A stretch of 64,000 nt of DNA, taken from assembly GCA_022478985.1 (NCBI GenBank), contig JAKSZP010013605.1, positions 1 to 64,000 of the forward strand, in the 5' to 3' direction. The notes beneath the pieces were generated by a model. The model did not search any database. It saw only the letters and a program-made list of their open reading frames with translations, and was not told the DNA's origin. Shown here piece by piece: positions 42,640 through 54,882 of the stretch; the first letter of the stretch is position 1, and every line of letters begins with the position of its first letter. The DNA is from Massospora cicadina (lineage: Eukaryota; Entomophthoromycota; Entomophthoromycetes; Entomophthorales; Entomophthoraceae). The translations under genes were made by a program, and so were the position numbers.

Positions 42640-44100
42640 GTTGAGTATGTAGAAGTATAAAAGAGTTTCAAATGTAGATATAACAAATTTAGTGCAAAGT
42701 GTTTATCAAGATGTATATAAGTGACAAGAATTTTTTTTGCTAATTCACAGTTGTATTTTAAAAGTCTAAAACTTTACTTTTTCATTATTCTTAACAATTA
42801 AATTTTGAATAATTTTCTTAATTTTTATAAATATATGAGAAAACATATAGTGGTATCTTTTAAATTCCAAATTAACCTACTAATTAAACTTAGGCAGTCC
42901 ATAATAAAATTTAAATAAATTATGATCAAAAATTAGAAAATAAAAAGGTAAGCTTTTTAAACTTGCTTTTCCTAAGGTAAAATTAAAAATAAAAGATAAA
43001 AAAATAAGAAGTAAACAAACAAAATTCAGACAAAAAAGGAACACTAAAAAGTAAAAAAATTTCTTTGTCATGTATTACTTTAGAATTTTTATGTTAGTCT
43101 GACTAAAAGAAAAGAAGGCGTATACACTTTGTATGATTGTACGCAAAATTATATGTAAGTGCAATTTATCTATATATAACCACAGATGAATATACATATA
43201 TGCATATAAAATCTCATATATATATTTTAACATAGGATGTTGTATGGACGATAATGTTTACAACACATTGTATTACAATTTATACATTGTAAATTTTTAC
43301 ATACTTTGCATACATATTATATGCAAGTGTGAACGCCTTGCTTTTCATGCGGTCACACATAATAAAATTTTAAAGTAATTACTTAACAAAAGAATGTGAA
43401 TACTTTTAATTGCAACTTTTTGTTTGAAAATTTGTTTTTTAATTTAAACTTTGTATTAATTTACTTTTTTTCTTTTTATTAAAGCAAGGGTTCTATTTTT
43501 TTAATTGTTTAATTCGTTGGTTTAATTAATTCTTAGCTTAATGATTACCATTCATTTATTTATATAGGGCTAAAATATTTGATTAGATTTTTTTGATAAA
43601 TATAAACTTGAGAAACACTAAGCAGATTATAATAAAAAGGCTCACATAGTTGTAAAACAGGCACTTGAATCTTTTTTAATTGATTTCTTAGAAAATGCCT
43701 ATGAACAAAGAACCTCCTTGCCAAATTTCAAATTCTAAGCTTATATTATTCAAGAGATAGATGATGACAATCAGCTTTTATACATAATAAGGAGTTTTTT
43801 ACAATTTTGTAGTTACAAGCAGTTTTTTAAAAAGCTTACCTACTTAATAACCTAACATTTAAGAGGCACATGTATATTAGATTTTGCATAAATAGATATT
43901 TTTATGAGAGTAATATTTTTTTAGTTTTTATATATAGTTTAGATAGTTTGAAATTTTTGTCGTTGTTGAGAGATATGTTTGACCAACCATATAACATCAA
44001 ATCCTATAGAACAGTCCAAAGCCTTATAGACCTAATCACTGCTTACCCAAACTTTTATGACTATAGGTACTGACAAAGATTACCTCACCCCACCATCTGT
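42640..44100. other. Very AT-rich gene-free block
   Basis: About 1.4 kb of strongly AT-rich sequence, with runs such as TATATATAACC, ATATACATATATGCATATA and TTTTTTCTTTTTATT. No open stretch resembles a known family, and no repeat ends or RNA genes were seen. Composition differs sharply from the neighbouring elements. Confidence 0.6.
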
Positions 44101-44635
44101 GTCTTTCTGCAGATTTATCCCCATTATCTGGCATCAGACTTTCTGCTAATATTTTCTGACATGAAATTTATATTGGAAGTTACATTAACATATTGACCCT
44201 ATTTTGGCAGATCAATTCCTATCGAATTGTTACTATATAGACTCCCATTCCAGTTCTGTTCCCTCCAATCAATAAATTATCAGAATTAATCAAGATCTAT
44301 TGTAAACAGTTCTGCCAATTAATCTCTACCATACCCTAATGAAGTAAAACATGACCTTTAGCCTCATAAAACACTGAAACCTACAGCTACATCAAGAGCC
44401 TACTACTAGACTAAAAATGGGAAACCTCAGAAGGTTCAGGTGCTGAAAAGAACGCCAACATAATGAATATATTGCAATGGCCTCAGCATATTATTAAAGG
44501 GGTCATATGTTAGAAAGGGAAGACATGTTATGCAATTCTATGGATATATAATCAATAGGATTCTACAACTATAGAAGAACTAGGATTTTACCTTCATGAC
44601 AGATCTTCAGTGCTGGAAGCACCTAATGAGACTAT

Positions 44636-44689
44636 AATGATACTTAAGAATTACCATCTAGTACTAAAAAAAAATGATACTTAAGAATT
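44636..44689 (+). repeat. Ultra-short A-tailed insertion with 17-bp duplication (site 3)
   Basis: AATGATACTTAAGAATT occurs at 44636-44652 and 44673-44689, perfect. Between them are exactly 20 bp, ACCATCTAGTACTAAAAAAA (44653-44672). This is the cleanest example of the family. It lies in the probable 5' LTR of element F. Confidence 0.9.
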
Positions 44690-44824
44690 TATGCTTAATA
44701 AAGGCCTATATCTATCCTATATACACATTTACTTTAAGGTATACTATCTTCATTTAGATTTACCTAAATAGTGCTATTATACCTGTGCAAATCTTTTCCT
44801 TTTGTAATTAAAATTGCACCACTC

Positions 44825-44842
44825 TGGTGATCACTACAGGTG
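44825..44842 (+). other. Primer-binding site of element F
   Basis: TGGTGATCACTACAGGTG, three bases after a CA that would end the LTR. It differs from the PBS of C at two positions, which supports an element start here. Confidence 0.6.
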
Positions 44843-44999
44843 ACACTTTCAACAATACTATTTGAAACACTTTTCAAAATGAGTCACGATTTTAGGGTCT
44901 TTGCTAACGGCTTTGTGGCAAGTACGCTCATTAGCCTATGTACTTATAAGAATCCAGTCAAAAACCCACTCCCACATTAGCAGTTTATAACCAGCAGAG

Positions 45000-46260
45000 T
45001 GACACTCCCATCTAGAAGCTCAACCAATAGGGACATTAGCTTCCCAGTCTCTAGAACAAATAGCTGATGTATTGTACAAATATGTTAAGAAGTCATGGAA
45101 TGACTACTCTGTGGGTACCGCCTCTGCCAAGGCTCTCAATGAGTTCATTTCTGAATGTTTAAAAGTTATAAAAATTAGTATAACCTTTATGCAAACTACT
45201 TCTTGTTTCAGGAAATGACGATGACTGCTGTGAGTGAAAAGATTGCCATCAAGTTGCATCTAGTTGAGATAATCGCTCGGACACATATACATCTATCTGC
45301 CAGACCACGCAGATCCTAGATCAACAGCATATTGGAATTAGAGTATTAGTTGAGTTCTAGTGTACCAACACCAAGAAATTAAATGTGTTGTACCAGTTGG
45401 ATAAAAGCTTCCAGGAGGACTAAAGTGTGTCTTACATGACCAAAACCAGACAGAAAACTAATCAAAGTGTGGATGAACTCACCATGTAGTTCAAATAGAA
45501 ATCTGATATGTATCATTGGCGAGATATTAAGCCACCTCTGAGAATCAGAAAAATGGATGGAAGATGTAACACACCTATGCGACCAGTTTGAAGAATACTT
45601 TAGTTCAGGATTGGCGTAGCATATGAGTTTGGAGGCCGCTGAACAAGAGGCCATGCCCATATAGGTCACATTATCAACCATTTAGTGGAGCTGGAATGAC
45701 ATCCTGATCACCTCTAAGGCGCCATGATCAATCACCATAACCAGATTAGGATCTTATAAAGAATGCTGAGGCTGGCTAAGACAGGCTCAGCACTCTCAAA
45801 AAACATTGAATGGTGCCATTCAATTGTCTATCATCCTATATTGGTAATTAAGTTTGTTGAATGGGCTAATCTAGGCCTAAATCCTAAAAAACATCTCACC
45901 AAGGATAACATTGCTTTAAAAGCCAGAATCATAATTGCAACTATAAATTATCAGAGGTCAATGAACTTTATTTCTGAACACCAATACCTCTCTGACAAGC
46001 TGGATCAGTTCTAGGATAATCAGGGTGATCTCTCTAGATGTTGGCAGTGCCCTCCTTACAGAAAATCAAAAAGAACTTCATCAGCACATACATGTCTAGT
46101 CCACCAAACTCAAATCTGAGAGTGACAACGCACCCATTGGGCAAAATATTCCAGCAGTTCTGACTTTTCTTCCCACACCTGATAGATTTGCCCAAAACAT
46201 TATTCTGTAAATTCTATCTGCGGTGCTCAAACTGGCCCACTCAACCGCTATGACACACCA
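45000..46260 (+). pseudogene. Gag N-terminal part of element F, broken
   Basis: Follows the PBS by about 150 bases and occupies the gag position. The longest plus stretch is 45763-46014 (MLRLAKTGSALSKNIEW). I recognise no conserved block, so this rests on position between PBS and knuckle. Confidence 0.4.
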
Positions 46261-46269
46261 GCTCGTCCT

Positions 46270-47790
46270 GTGCCATCCACTGGACCATCAACTATGACTT
46301 TCTAAATTTTGACTTTAATAATTGGAAACAATAATATCCCACACACGCCACAGAGCCTCATTTAAGTAAACAAGGACACCAGTGGTTGTCATATCAACCC
46401 TGTCAGAATGCCCAAGTTTAAAAAAAGTAATATACATATATTATGGTTGCTGTTTGATATTATCATTGACAATGAAAGTAATATAGTAAGATGGCCATGC
46501 AAATGAACTTGTTGGATCCAGAAAATCAATAACTAGTGATGTCAGAAATTAGCAAGACAGGGCTGTGCTATCAAAATGCAAAGGCCATCATCACAAAAAA
46601 TTTTGGGGAGCAGAGATGATCACCAGTGATATTGACTTTGTCAATATCTTAAAGAAGGATAAACTGATATGAAGAATTTGTCAGCTGCTTCTACCTCAAG
46701 GATCAGAAGTTATATGACGTTAAAATTCTAAACAAAAAAACAAATTACCCTCTATATTTGTTGAAAACCCTACAAAGAGTTATACTGGTTTATGATACCT
46801 GTGCTAAATAACAGAAAATAATGTATTACAGATGGTAAACTGCCTGTTAAGTTTTTAGCCAATAGTACAAGCTAAAATGACTTAACAAGAGAATTGAGAA
46901 TATATACTAAATATTATAATGAAACTCCTGTTTGTAATTGGTTGTAGAATATTCAATTGACTTGATAATAGAGAAGTAGCTCCAGTATGCTCACCATTCT
47001 TAAGTCTATTGGCAACAACAAATATGAGACCTTCTGTCTTCATAAAAATAGGAAATTATACTTTTATAATCTGTATTACTTCTCCAGAAGATGAAATTGA
47101 GTACTTCTTTCAGGAAGTATAAACGCACACAACTATTTGATATTGATGTAAAGGCAGCAGATAAGAATAACAGACAGACAACAGATGAATAACAATAATT
47201 TTTAAAATAATTGATTGATTTATGATGATCTTAAATGATGAATCTTACTAATTGGCCTGGCACCAGTATTATATACCTCTTGGGCATCTCTTGGCCAAAA
47301 TCATCTATTAGAAAAGCTCATTCATATTATTACAATCCTCTGCTGGTCATGAAAATAATTATGAAATATTCCCAAGTCAATTCAGGTTCATAAATGACTA
47401 AAGATAACAATTGTTTAAGACCAATTGTTGCCAATTATGCTCTTGTAATCAGGACGATTTTGGATGCAAAACTTAAAATCAAAATCTCCTCAATTAAGCT
47501 GTCAATACTTAGCAAATAAAAATAAATGGTAATAAAAAATATATAAAATAAACATGATGAACCCCTACTTGGAACGTCAGCAGGCCTTTAATAGAACTAA
47601 GTAACCCTTAATTGGGACATCTATGTTCAAGTGCTTAATAAATTGATTTCATTGAGCAAACCCAAAATTCCGCCTTAGTTTACAAATATTTATGCATTAA
47701 TTTAGGAGGTGCAATTTAGTTAATGCTGTGAGACCCCTTTGCACCTAAGTGGTCTTTTAATCAGGAATAATAAAATTATATCATAGCTAT
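46270..47790 (+). other. Unassigned stretch within element F
   Basis: About 1.5 kb between the gag start and the zinc knuckle. It is AT-rich, without open stretches or family motifs. It is longer than the equivalent part of E, so it may hold an old, unrecognisable insertion. Confidence 0.35.
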
Positions 47791-48059
47791 TATTAGCTAC
47801 GATAATTGGGATGAAGTAAGTACAAATGAGGCGTTTTTGAGATGAACCTGACTATGCAGATTATTCAGGTAAATCTGGAAGGATCTAGGAATCCAATAAT
47901 AGGAGTAATCTATCAGGTTTTGTTGTTCTCTCAAAGGGTTATTTTTAGTCAACCAAAGATCTAACACTACCTCCGTTGCTGCGCTGCAACCTCTGATGCC
48001 CCCATTAAAGTGTATTGCAATAACTGGGACTACTAAAACAAGCTGCCCAGAATGGAAAA

Positions 48060-48200
48060 ATGAACAGGACAAACTTCTTTATGACCATAAAACCGGACAT
48101 ATGCTACACTACATGCAACCTATCTGGTGATAAAGGGCATTACACTAGCCAGTGCAATGCCAAGGGGGCCAAGACCAATGTACACATCGTGGAAAAAGTA
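48060..48200 (+). pseudogene. Zinc knuckle of element F Gag
   Basis: At 48102-48155 the plus strand reads CYTTCNLSGDKGHYTSQC, a slightly expanded CCHC knuckle (CX3CX7HX4C rather than CX2CX4HX4C). Small insertions may have changed the spacing. Such knuckles bind genomic RNA. Confidence 0.55.
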
Positions 48201-48599
48201 GGTACTTAAAACCAGAAGAGAGTGGTCATAGTATAAAGGAGATATTCTACTTAAACAAGAGTCAACCTATCCCTGGAGAAACAAATTGCACCACAAACGC
48301 CCCTGACACTTCAATTCATAATTGCTGTTAAAGTATTTGAAGTTTCCACCAACTATAACTGCGAAAAAATAAAGATTAGGATACAGAGGTGAGACTGAAA
48401 TCTTATGTGCAGCAACTGGAGCATTACAAAATTAACAAATTTCCTCTGACAATATGCCAAAACTATAAAATGTTAATGTGGTTACCTCATTGGAGAACAG
48501 CAGAAATCTAGCCCCCAACATTGCGAGGAGCTTCATCTCTACCTAGCCAAGCTTACTAAATTATTATTCACCTAATAATTACTACTGATGATTATTATG

Positions 48600-48920
48600 A
48601 GTGTACATATATCAACATTAGCATAGGCAAGGTCCATGTCAGGGATTTAGTATATAATGGGCGCCCGTCAATATAGTATTGACTAAGATAGTCAAAAAGC
48701 ACGGGCTATTGCTGAATATGACTACCACAAGGAATATGGAACCACAAGCCCAATTCAACTACTTTGCTAGGGCCTACAGCATGCTACCACTAAGCTTTAG
48801 CTCCATAGTCATATTGGCTCCCATGATCATCTTGCCAAACACACATTATGACATTCTCATTAGAAACTCCTTAGTGGAACTTATGGAATTAAAACCAACT
48901 ATGAGGGGAATAACCTAGCG
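48600..48920 (+). pseudogene. Protease region of element F
   Basis: The open stretch 48679-48918 reads AYSMLPLSFSSIVILAPMIIL followed by YDILIRNSLVELM, aligned with YSALPFQFGSIVVVAPVIVL in E and with LIGTQFMIEYE in A. The D-T-G box just before it is unrecognisable (about 48640, YNGRPS). Dead copy. Confidence 0.65.
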
Positions 48921-49639
48921 ATCCTTGGCCAAAACCTCCTGATGTATTACAGAAACAGATATTGTAAGACTAAGAATCAAGCACCGCTACTTGTAAACCT
49001 AGCCTTTGAGGATATGGTTTTATCCATCAGGTTTTAAAAGTAGTGCAGTCAAACCAGTTATTTATTATATCATATCCTTGAGTTTTAGGCATTTCGCTGA
49101 GGGCTGGCCTCAGCCTGACTATATTTCTCAGCCACTAAGTCAAGTAATATGGATATTGAGCTGAAAATACCTACATGTCGTTATAGAGAAGTGCTTGCAC
49201 CCCTCAACTAATTGCATAAAAGAACTTTTCATAGAACCTGGAATTATCCTACTGAATCATAGAGAGATCAGCGAGTTACTAAAAAGTTACCCATAACAAA
49301 TTCAGGTGAAACAGCATTATATCCTTACCATCCTCCATATTCTACAAACAGAAGAAGTGACTGGCATACATAATTTGGGACACTGGAGGAGCTTGGACTA
49401 AGAGGAGATTTGAAAAACCTTCAACTCAGCAATATCTTGTAAATTTTTATATTACCTGACAGAAGATAAAAATGATTAGGCGATTCCTTGTTTGGTAAAG
49501 TAAAAAATTAATGTAATGTATGACTTTGATTTGGGGTGCAACTTGGACGTGCTTTATCATAATGACAGGAAACCACCCGCTATTTTGCCTCCATCCTATT
49601 TATTAGTCCAGACTATGGATGAAGTTGTCAGTAGAGAAA

Positions 49640-51200
49640 ATATATAGATGAGTCAAAAGGGCATGCTTTACCCGTCTAAGAGCCCTTGGGTAGCACCTGT
49701 CTTAATCATAAAAAATAAAGCTGGGTCTTATTGCATAATAAATGACTTTTATAGGATCAACAATATAAAAAAGGATTCTTATCCTCATATGAGAATCAAT
49801 GATGCACTTGACTGACTAGGCGGAACAAATTAAATCTTCGCCATGTATTGTAAGGTCTTGACTACAGCTATTAAGCTGGATAGGGTCATGAACCCCATCA
49901 GAACCAGATAAGGTTAAAAACCCTAGGGTTCTGCATCTAACCCAAATCTCTGACCTGAGGCATACCTTGGATGAGAGATGGGTGGCTGCTTCCCCTCACA
50001 GTTTGCCACATGCCTCTCCCACACTTTCCCCCAACCCAAAACCATCTTAGTGTTAAAATCTGCAAGATTCTAATTGAAAAATAAGCAACTTTGTTGAGGC
50101 TTTAGGAGAACCCAGAAGCCCCAATCATAGTCCCCATTCCCTTCCCCAACTGGCAGTTCAAACAGAAGTCAAATTGAAAGGGAAAACTTACCTAGAAAGC
50201 GAATTTGAGAAAAAAGTCAAAAAAAGGCCGAAAATGGTGTTTAAACTGACTCCCCATTCTAAAATCAGAAATTGTTAATTAGAACATTTGGAAGTTGTGA
50301 AATCGTCCTGAAAATAGTTAGAAAACTTTAACAATACTATCAAGGTGAAGTTGGGAATTGAATCATTATAATTAGATGTATTTGAAATAATAAACTGTTT
50401 CCCCTTATCACAATTCAGCTTGGTAGCTTCCCCCACTTTCCACCATAAAACCCAACACCCTGATAATGGTAGGGTGTTAATTTATTCTTTTAACTACTTT
50501 TGCCATTTAAATTGTTAAATTTTATTAAAGTAAACTGTCTAATTATTACAATTTAATATAAAAATGACATATGGGCACCAATTCACTAGATTGAAGCTAG
50601 TTCAAACCCCCTTAAAAAGCGGCCACCCATAGTTCTCTGAAACCCGCGGTACCTTGTGAACCATGGCTATCCATGTGGGTCTTGGCATACCCACATATAG
50701 AGCCAGGTCTTACCTTTGCACGCTGAAATTCTAACACAGATTCAATATCTGATTACTGTCAGATAGATTTGCCCAGGGAAGAACAGGAGTATGCATTACA
50801 ACTATAAACTAAGGGCTATCTCAACCTATGTGGATGCTGCAGAGGTTATTTATGCCCATGCTACTTTCCAACAGGACATAGACAGCAAATTAGGCGACGT
50901 CAAAATTTCTTGTTCTTGGTGTACTTGGATGACAAACACCTTTAAGAACGTTCAGCAAACACTTAAAAACGCCTAGAGGAAGTCTTACACCAGCTCGCTG
51001 CCACTAACAATAAAATCATGCCTAAGAAATAAACCTACTACTGGGACAACTTAATTACTTAGGCTTCATCATTAAAAAGCAGGGCTTATGGCCACAGTCA
51101 GCCAAAGTAAAGGCATCAAGAAGATGAAGACGCCAACAATAAAAAACATACAGGTCTTCATAGGGATGGTCAACTATAACTGATGCTTCATAGAGAATTT
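49640..51200 (+). pseudogene. Reverse transcriptase of element F, split by a solo LTR
   Basis: The text at about 49675-49830 gives the fingers block (SPWVAPVLIIKNKAGSYCII, then NNIKKDSYPHMRINDALD). Block A is decayed (AMYCKVLTTAIKLD, about 49838-49880) and then interrupted by the insertion 49884-50766. After it the frame continues RFAQGRTGVCITTIN (about 50766-50810), with AEVIYAHATFQQDIDSKLGD for the block with P-TFQ--M. The YLDD box (about 50920-50935) reads YLDDKHL-like with a shift. The thumb gives LNYLGFIIKKQG (about 51049-51085). Stops are common. Confidence 0.72.
49879..50766 (+). repeat. Solo LTR of a D-related family in element F
   Basis: The insertion 49884-50761 (878 bp) lies between GATAG direct repeats (49879-49883, 50762-50766). 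Removing it with one repeat restores continuous RT text. The end (...CTGATTACTGTCA) and the internal GATGAGAGATGGGTGGCTGC block resemble the LTR of D and the solo LTR at 56298-57941. The first bases are GG rather than TG, so the left terminus is uncertain. Strand inferred from that similarity. Confidence 0.6.
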
Positions 51201-51620
51201 AATAAAAGATAAGGGAACCAATATTTAACCACTTGAAAACGGACTAAATTTTAGTGTATGACAAACTGTCAGATGGCTTTTGAACATTTTTGTATTTACC
51301 ACTCTTTGGTGCTGGTGCATATGTATTCAATATTGGAAAATTGTTTATAATACAAATGGATGTGCCCCTAACCACGGTGGGGATGTGCTATCTCAGCTCA
51401 ACGATGAAGGTGAAAGAGCATCCTGCAGCCTACTGAAGCTGGACTTTAGATGTGCATGAGAGTAACTCACAGCATGACTAGAAGGAGTGTATAGTGATGA
51501 TTTAGCATGCAAGATTTTTTTCGCTTAAACCCACAGAGTGCACTTTAAAGTGTAGCTGACCACTTTTTCCTCAGATGGTTGAAGAATCTGATTGAGCTTG
51601 AAAGGATAATTACCAAGGAG
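51200..51620 (+). pseudogene. RNase H relic of element F
   Basis: Reads FIIQMDVPLTTVGMCYLSS at about 51346-51400 (position of the catalytic Asp kept), then EHPAAY (about 51418), and a KNLIELE block at about 51580. This is the RNase H order seen in E. Strongly decayed. Confidence 0.55.
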
Positions 51621-52399
51621 ATAGGTAGGGTAAGCTGAGGCCTTCACGTGGCGTAACCAAGAAAAGGATGTGGAAACATGGGTGAGTTAAAACACCAAAA
51701 ACCAGAGAGGCACCTCAACTAAACCCAATAGTTGCCTGAAAGAGGTTTAGGAGAGGAAGCTAACTACTGTAACTGACATGTTATCGTGGATGGCTTCCAC
51801 TCTACTTTTTAGGGAGAATATGAACAGGAATGGGGGAAAGAGATGGGAGTATTGTCTGTCACACTACTCTTATGAGGCGGAGCGCTGCAAAAGAAAGTCC
51901 TGACAAATAGGGTGGAAAATCTTGATTATCTGTACTTGTACAACTAGCTACAATAATCACCACGGTTTTCTAGGCTGGCCTGGGACCTGGATATAAACCA
52001 GTGGTTTACGTGGGTCTACACTGGTGCAGCAAAAGGTGAGAGCACTCACGTACAAAAATAACAGAGACCCAAAAGGTCTGTAACGCTTCCTGTACAAAAA
52101 AGGGACGGAGAGTCTAACTATGTTACACAACAGTCCAGAGAGACCAACTTCACTATCAAACTCAAAATCTAACATGCTTATTTTAACCTGCAGGCTTTGG
52201 TATCCTAGTCAGAAGTTGCTTTTAATAATTTATGGACCTAATAAAAGGTTTTAAAGTTCGTAGCTCTGGTGCCTAAAAAGATTTGAGCTTTTGCATGGTG
52301 GAAAGCCTCAAAAGGTTCACGCCAAAGAGGTGAAGATTGGATAGTCTAAAGAGATACTCATGGGCCACATGATTGAGTTGTACAGGCTCGCCTCACTTT
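51620..52399. other. Unrecognised stretch before element G
   Basis: No clear integrase motifs or LTR. It may be the decayed end of F or the left part of the LINE-like relic that continues after G at 60364; G inserted between 52404 and 60359. Confidence 0.4.
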
Positions 52400-52404
52400 A
52401 TATT
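52400..52404. repeat. Target site duplication of element G, left
   Basis: ATATT, identical to 60359-60363, directly before the LTR start TGTAGGAATTC. Confidence 0.85.
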
Positions 52405-53167
52405 TGTAGGAATTCAGATTTCTTGTAATCGCTGGTGGTACGCTGCTGGATTCCTTAAAGGTTTTTTTATAAAATAAATAATAAGCGATATTATAAAATG
52501 TGAATTTTTATATTTTTTATTAGGAGCACAGGGATAGTTGTAAAGCGATCCACTCAATATTCAACTAAACAGTATTTAAACTGTTTTGAGGGTCAGAGGG
52601 AATCCAAGGATAGTTTCATGATAGCTTTGATGTGTTCTTATTTAAGAAATATATAAGCTTTCCTATCAGATCACTGGAGATGGAGTTACTCTATTTGGCG
52701 GAATTACAGTTGGGATGGGGTTTTGGGGAAGAATGTACCCATGCAGTAAAGTTTTAATGTACTAAAACCAATCACCGCTAGATAAAGTATTTTCACCTTG
52801 AAGGACCTCCGCCACACCTATAAAAAAAGGGGGGTCCCCATGTAGGTGCTTTGAGGACTAGTTGAGGGTTGGGGGAGTACCTTCCGCTGGTTGTCCTGAA
52901 GTCTGACATGTGGTTAGAGTAATCTGACCGTTCAATTTTACGTTTGGCACCTATGCAGGTGTCAAAATGGTGTTACCCTGATTAATTGGGTTCCACCAAG
53001 AATTAACCAGGGGTTTTTGGCTGATAACATCGATATTTTCATTATCTTTATTACCAAAATTGCATTTGGGTTCAGCAAAAACTTGTAAATGGCTGACATT
53101 TCCTTGTTTTGGCTGGAATCGACCCAAGTCAATCTTCCTCTGCAGCTGAGAGGGCAAATGTCCGACA
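52405..53167 (-). repeat. LTR of element G (3' LTR)
   Basis: 763 bp, TGTAGGAATTC...TGTCCGACA. It matches 59599-60358 throughout. Shared blocks with the LTR of C include CGCTGCTGGATTCC and GGGGGAGTACCTTCCGCTGG. Confidence 0.9.
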
Positions 53168-53179
53168 TCACCCCCTCAA
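53168..53179 (-). other. Polypurine tract of element G
   Basis: The complement reads TTGAGGGGGTGA, next to the LTR, as in element A. Confidence 0.75.
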
Positions 53180-53189
53180 GGATGGTGGG

Positions 53190-54330
53190 GGGATAAAGCC
53201 AAAGGCATCGGCCATGTGCTTGGTTAATGGTGATTCCAGTAGCTAATGATTTTATAGAGTATTCATTACCTTTTTTGTAGGTGATGGTTAAGGGACCTTC
53301 TTATCTTGATCAAGCTTACCTCTTCTAGGAGTGATGCAGTTATGGTAAGTAATACCATGTCAGATACTTGGAATGTAGGTAGGGGAGTTCTGAGTTCATT
53401 GGCTGCCTGCCTTTCTTTTGTCACTGTTTTTGCTAACTTAGTCATTGCCTCTGATTGGAGCTGGATGATGTGTTGAGCCAATAATCTAATAACTTTCTTG
53501 AGCTCTTCAGCTCTAGAGGAGAATACATCCCTAACTAAGAGAGCAGGTATTCCTGGCTCTCACCAATACAAGACATGAAATGGGTAAATTTTCAATACCT
53601 GGTAATAATTAATCCAGTAGGTCATAAGGGCACTAGGTAAGAATTGATCCCAGTGAAGTGGATCAGAAGAGGCCATTTTTCGTAGGATGGATACCAGGGT
53701 ACCATTTGCTCTCTCCATAGTTCCATAGGTAGTGGGATTATATGGAGCTAAGAAAAAGTTGTGCTCCCATAAAGGTTGCCAGTACCTTACTACTCAGGAG
53801 GTGAATTTCTTCCCATTGTCGCATAGTAGACTTGGGGACAGTCACATCAAGAAAATGTTTTGATGTAAAAAGGTGACTGTGGCCTTGGCCGTTTGAGCAT
53901 GAAGAGCCACGGCTTCCACCCACTTAGTGAAATGGTCAATAGCTACTAGTATAAATTTGTTTCCACTAGTTTTCTGAGGAAGAGGACCTACTACATCCAA
54001 ACTAATGGTGTGGATCGGTTGTTGGTGTAGTGGGTTGATATTGGTATCTAGTCTTGAAACCAGATTGCTTCTTAAACGTAATGCAAGCTTCCAAGACATA
54101 AACAATTGATTCCATCATTCCATCCCAATAGTATCGATCCTTAATCCACTTGTACATTTTCTTCGCCCCTCCATAACCTAGAATGGAGTGAGCTTCTAGG
54201 ATAATGGGTACATGTTATGAGGTCTAAAAGTAAGGCAGTCACTTTGCCCTCATATGTTTATACAACTTCCCATCCTCCACTTTTGTGTTGTGGGAATGCC
54301 AGGATAACATATACTGGATGGGCTCATCCT
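53190..54330 (-). pseudogene. Integrase of element G, broken
   Basis: The stretch 53842-54105 reads HQQPIHTISLDVVGPLPQ (first catalytic Asp) and AIDHFTKWVEAVAL. The DNG block (second Asp) near 53815 and the VERANGTL-type block near 53700 are decayed. The stretch 53266-53481 gives QSEAMTKLAKTVTKERQAAN and LPTFQVSDMVLLT, the C-terminal domain start. Several frameshifts. Compared with A the core is similar, with more stops. Confidence 0.8.
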
Positions 54331-54882
54331 CATCCTCCCATTCATTTGGGGTCATTAATCGATCATGTAATCTCTCAGCCTCACTGTTATCCAAATGAAG
54401 GACTGGCAGCCTTGTCAACCCATCAACATTAAAGTGATGGGTCCCAGCATGGTGTTCAGTCTTCATATCGTAAGGCTGGTGCTTTGGAGCCCAATAAGCT
54501 AACCAGCCAGTAGGGTTCTTCATGTTTTGTAACCATTTTAATGAAGAGTGATCCATAAACACAGTTAAGGCATCCCATATAAAAAAGGGCGTTAGTGCTT
54601 CACAGCTAACAGAATAGCAAGGCACTCCTTCTCAGTTACACTATAAATGCGTTCCGCTTTTGACAGCATCTTACTGAAATAGGATACTAGATGATATACA
54701 CCATTTTCATCTAATTGGACTAAGATGGCCCCAACGGCATAGTCTGAAGCGTTGGTAAACAGGATAAAATATTTTTTGTAATCTGGGTATCTCAGGACTG
54801 GACGTTGTTGTATGAGTTGTTTTAATGTCTCAAAAGTGGCTTTTTGTTCTGCACCCCAATAGAAAGGGGTGTTCTTAGTCAA
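54239..54882 (-). pseudogene. RNase H of element G, one frameshift
   Basis: Two overlapping stretches (54592-54882 and 54239-54625) give the full domain: FYWGAEQKATFETLKQL, FILFTNASDYAVGAIL (the usual catalytic Asp, D-A-S, is Asn here), VSYFSKMLSKAERIYSVTEK (catalytic Glu), VFMDHSSLKWLQNMKNPTGW and the NVDGLTRLPVL block. The loss of the first Asp would kill activity. Confidence 0.82.

Larger units (their letters stand above)
44100..52399 (+). mobile_element. Ty3/Gypsy element F, decayed and truncated
   Basis: This plus-strand Gypsy element is recognised by PBS (44825-44842), gag with zinc knuckle (48102-48155), protease region (48600-48920), RT (49640-51200) and RNase H (51230-51620). Its 5' LTR must end at 44821 (...GCACCA); its start is not clear and 44100 is only a guess. 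Integrase and 3' LTR are not recognisable before element G begins at 52405. A solo LTR splits the RT. It is the most decayed Gypsy copy here. Confidence 0.7.
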
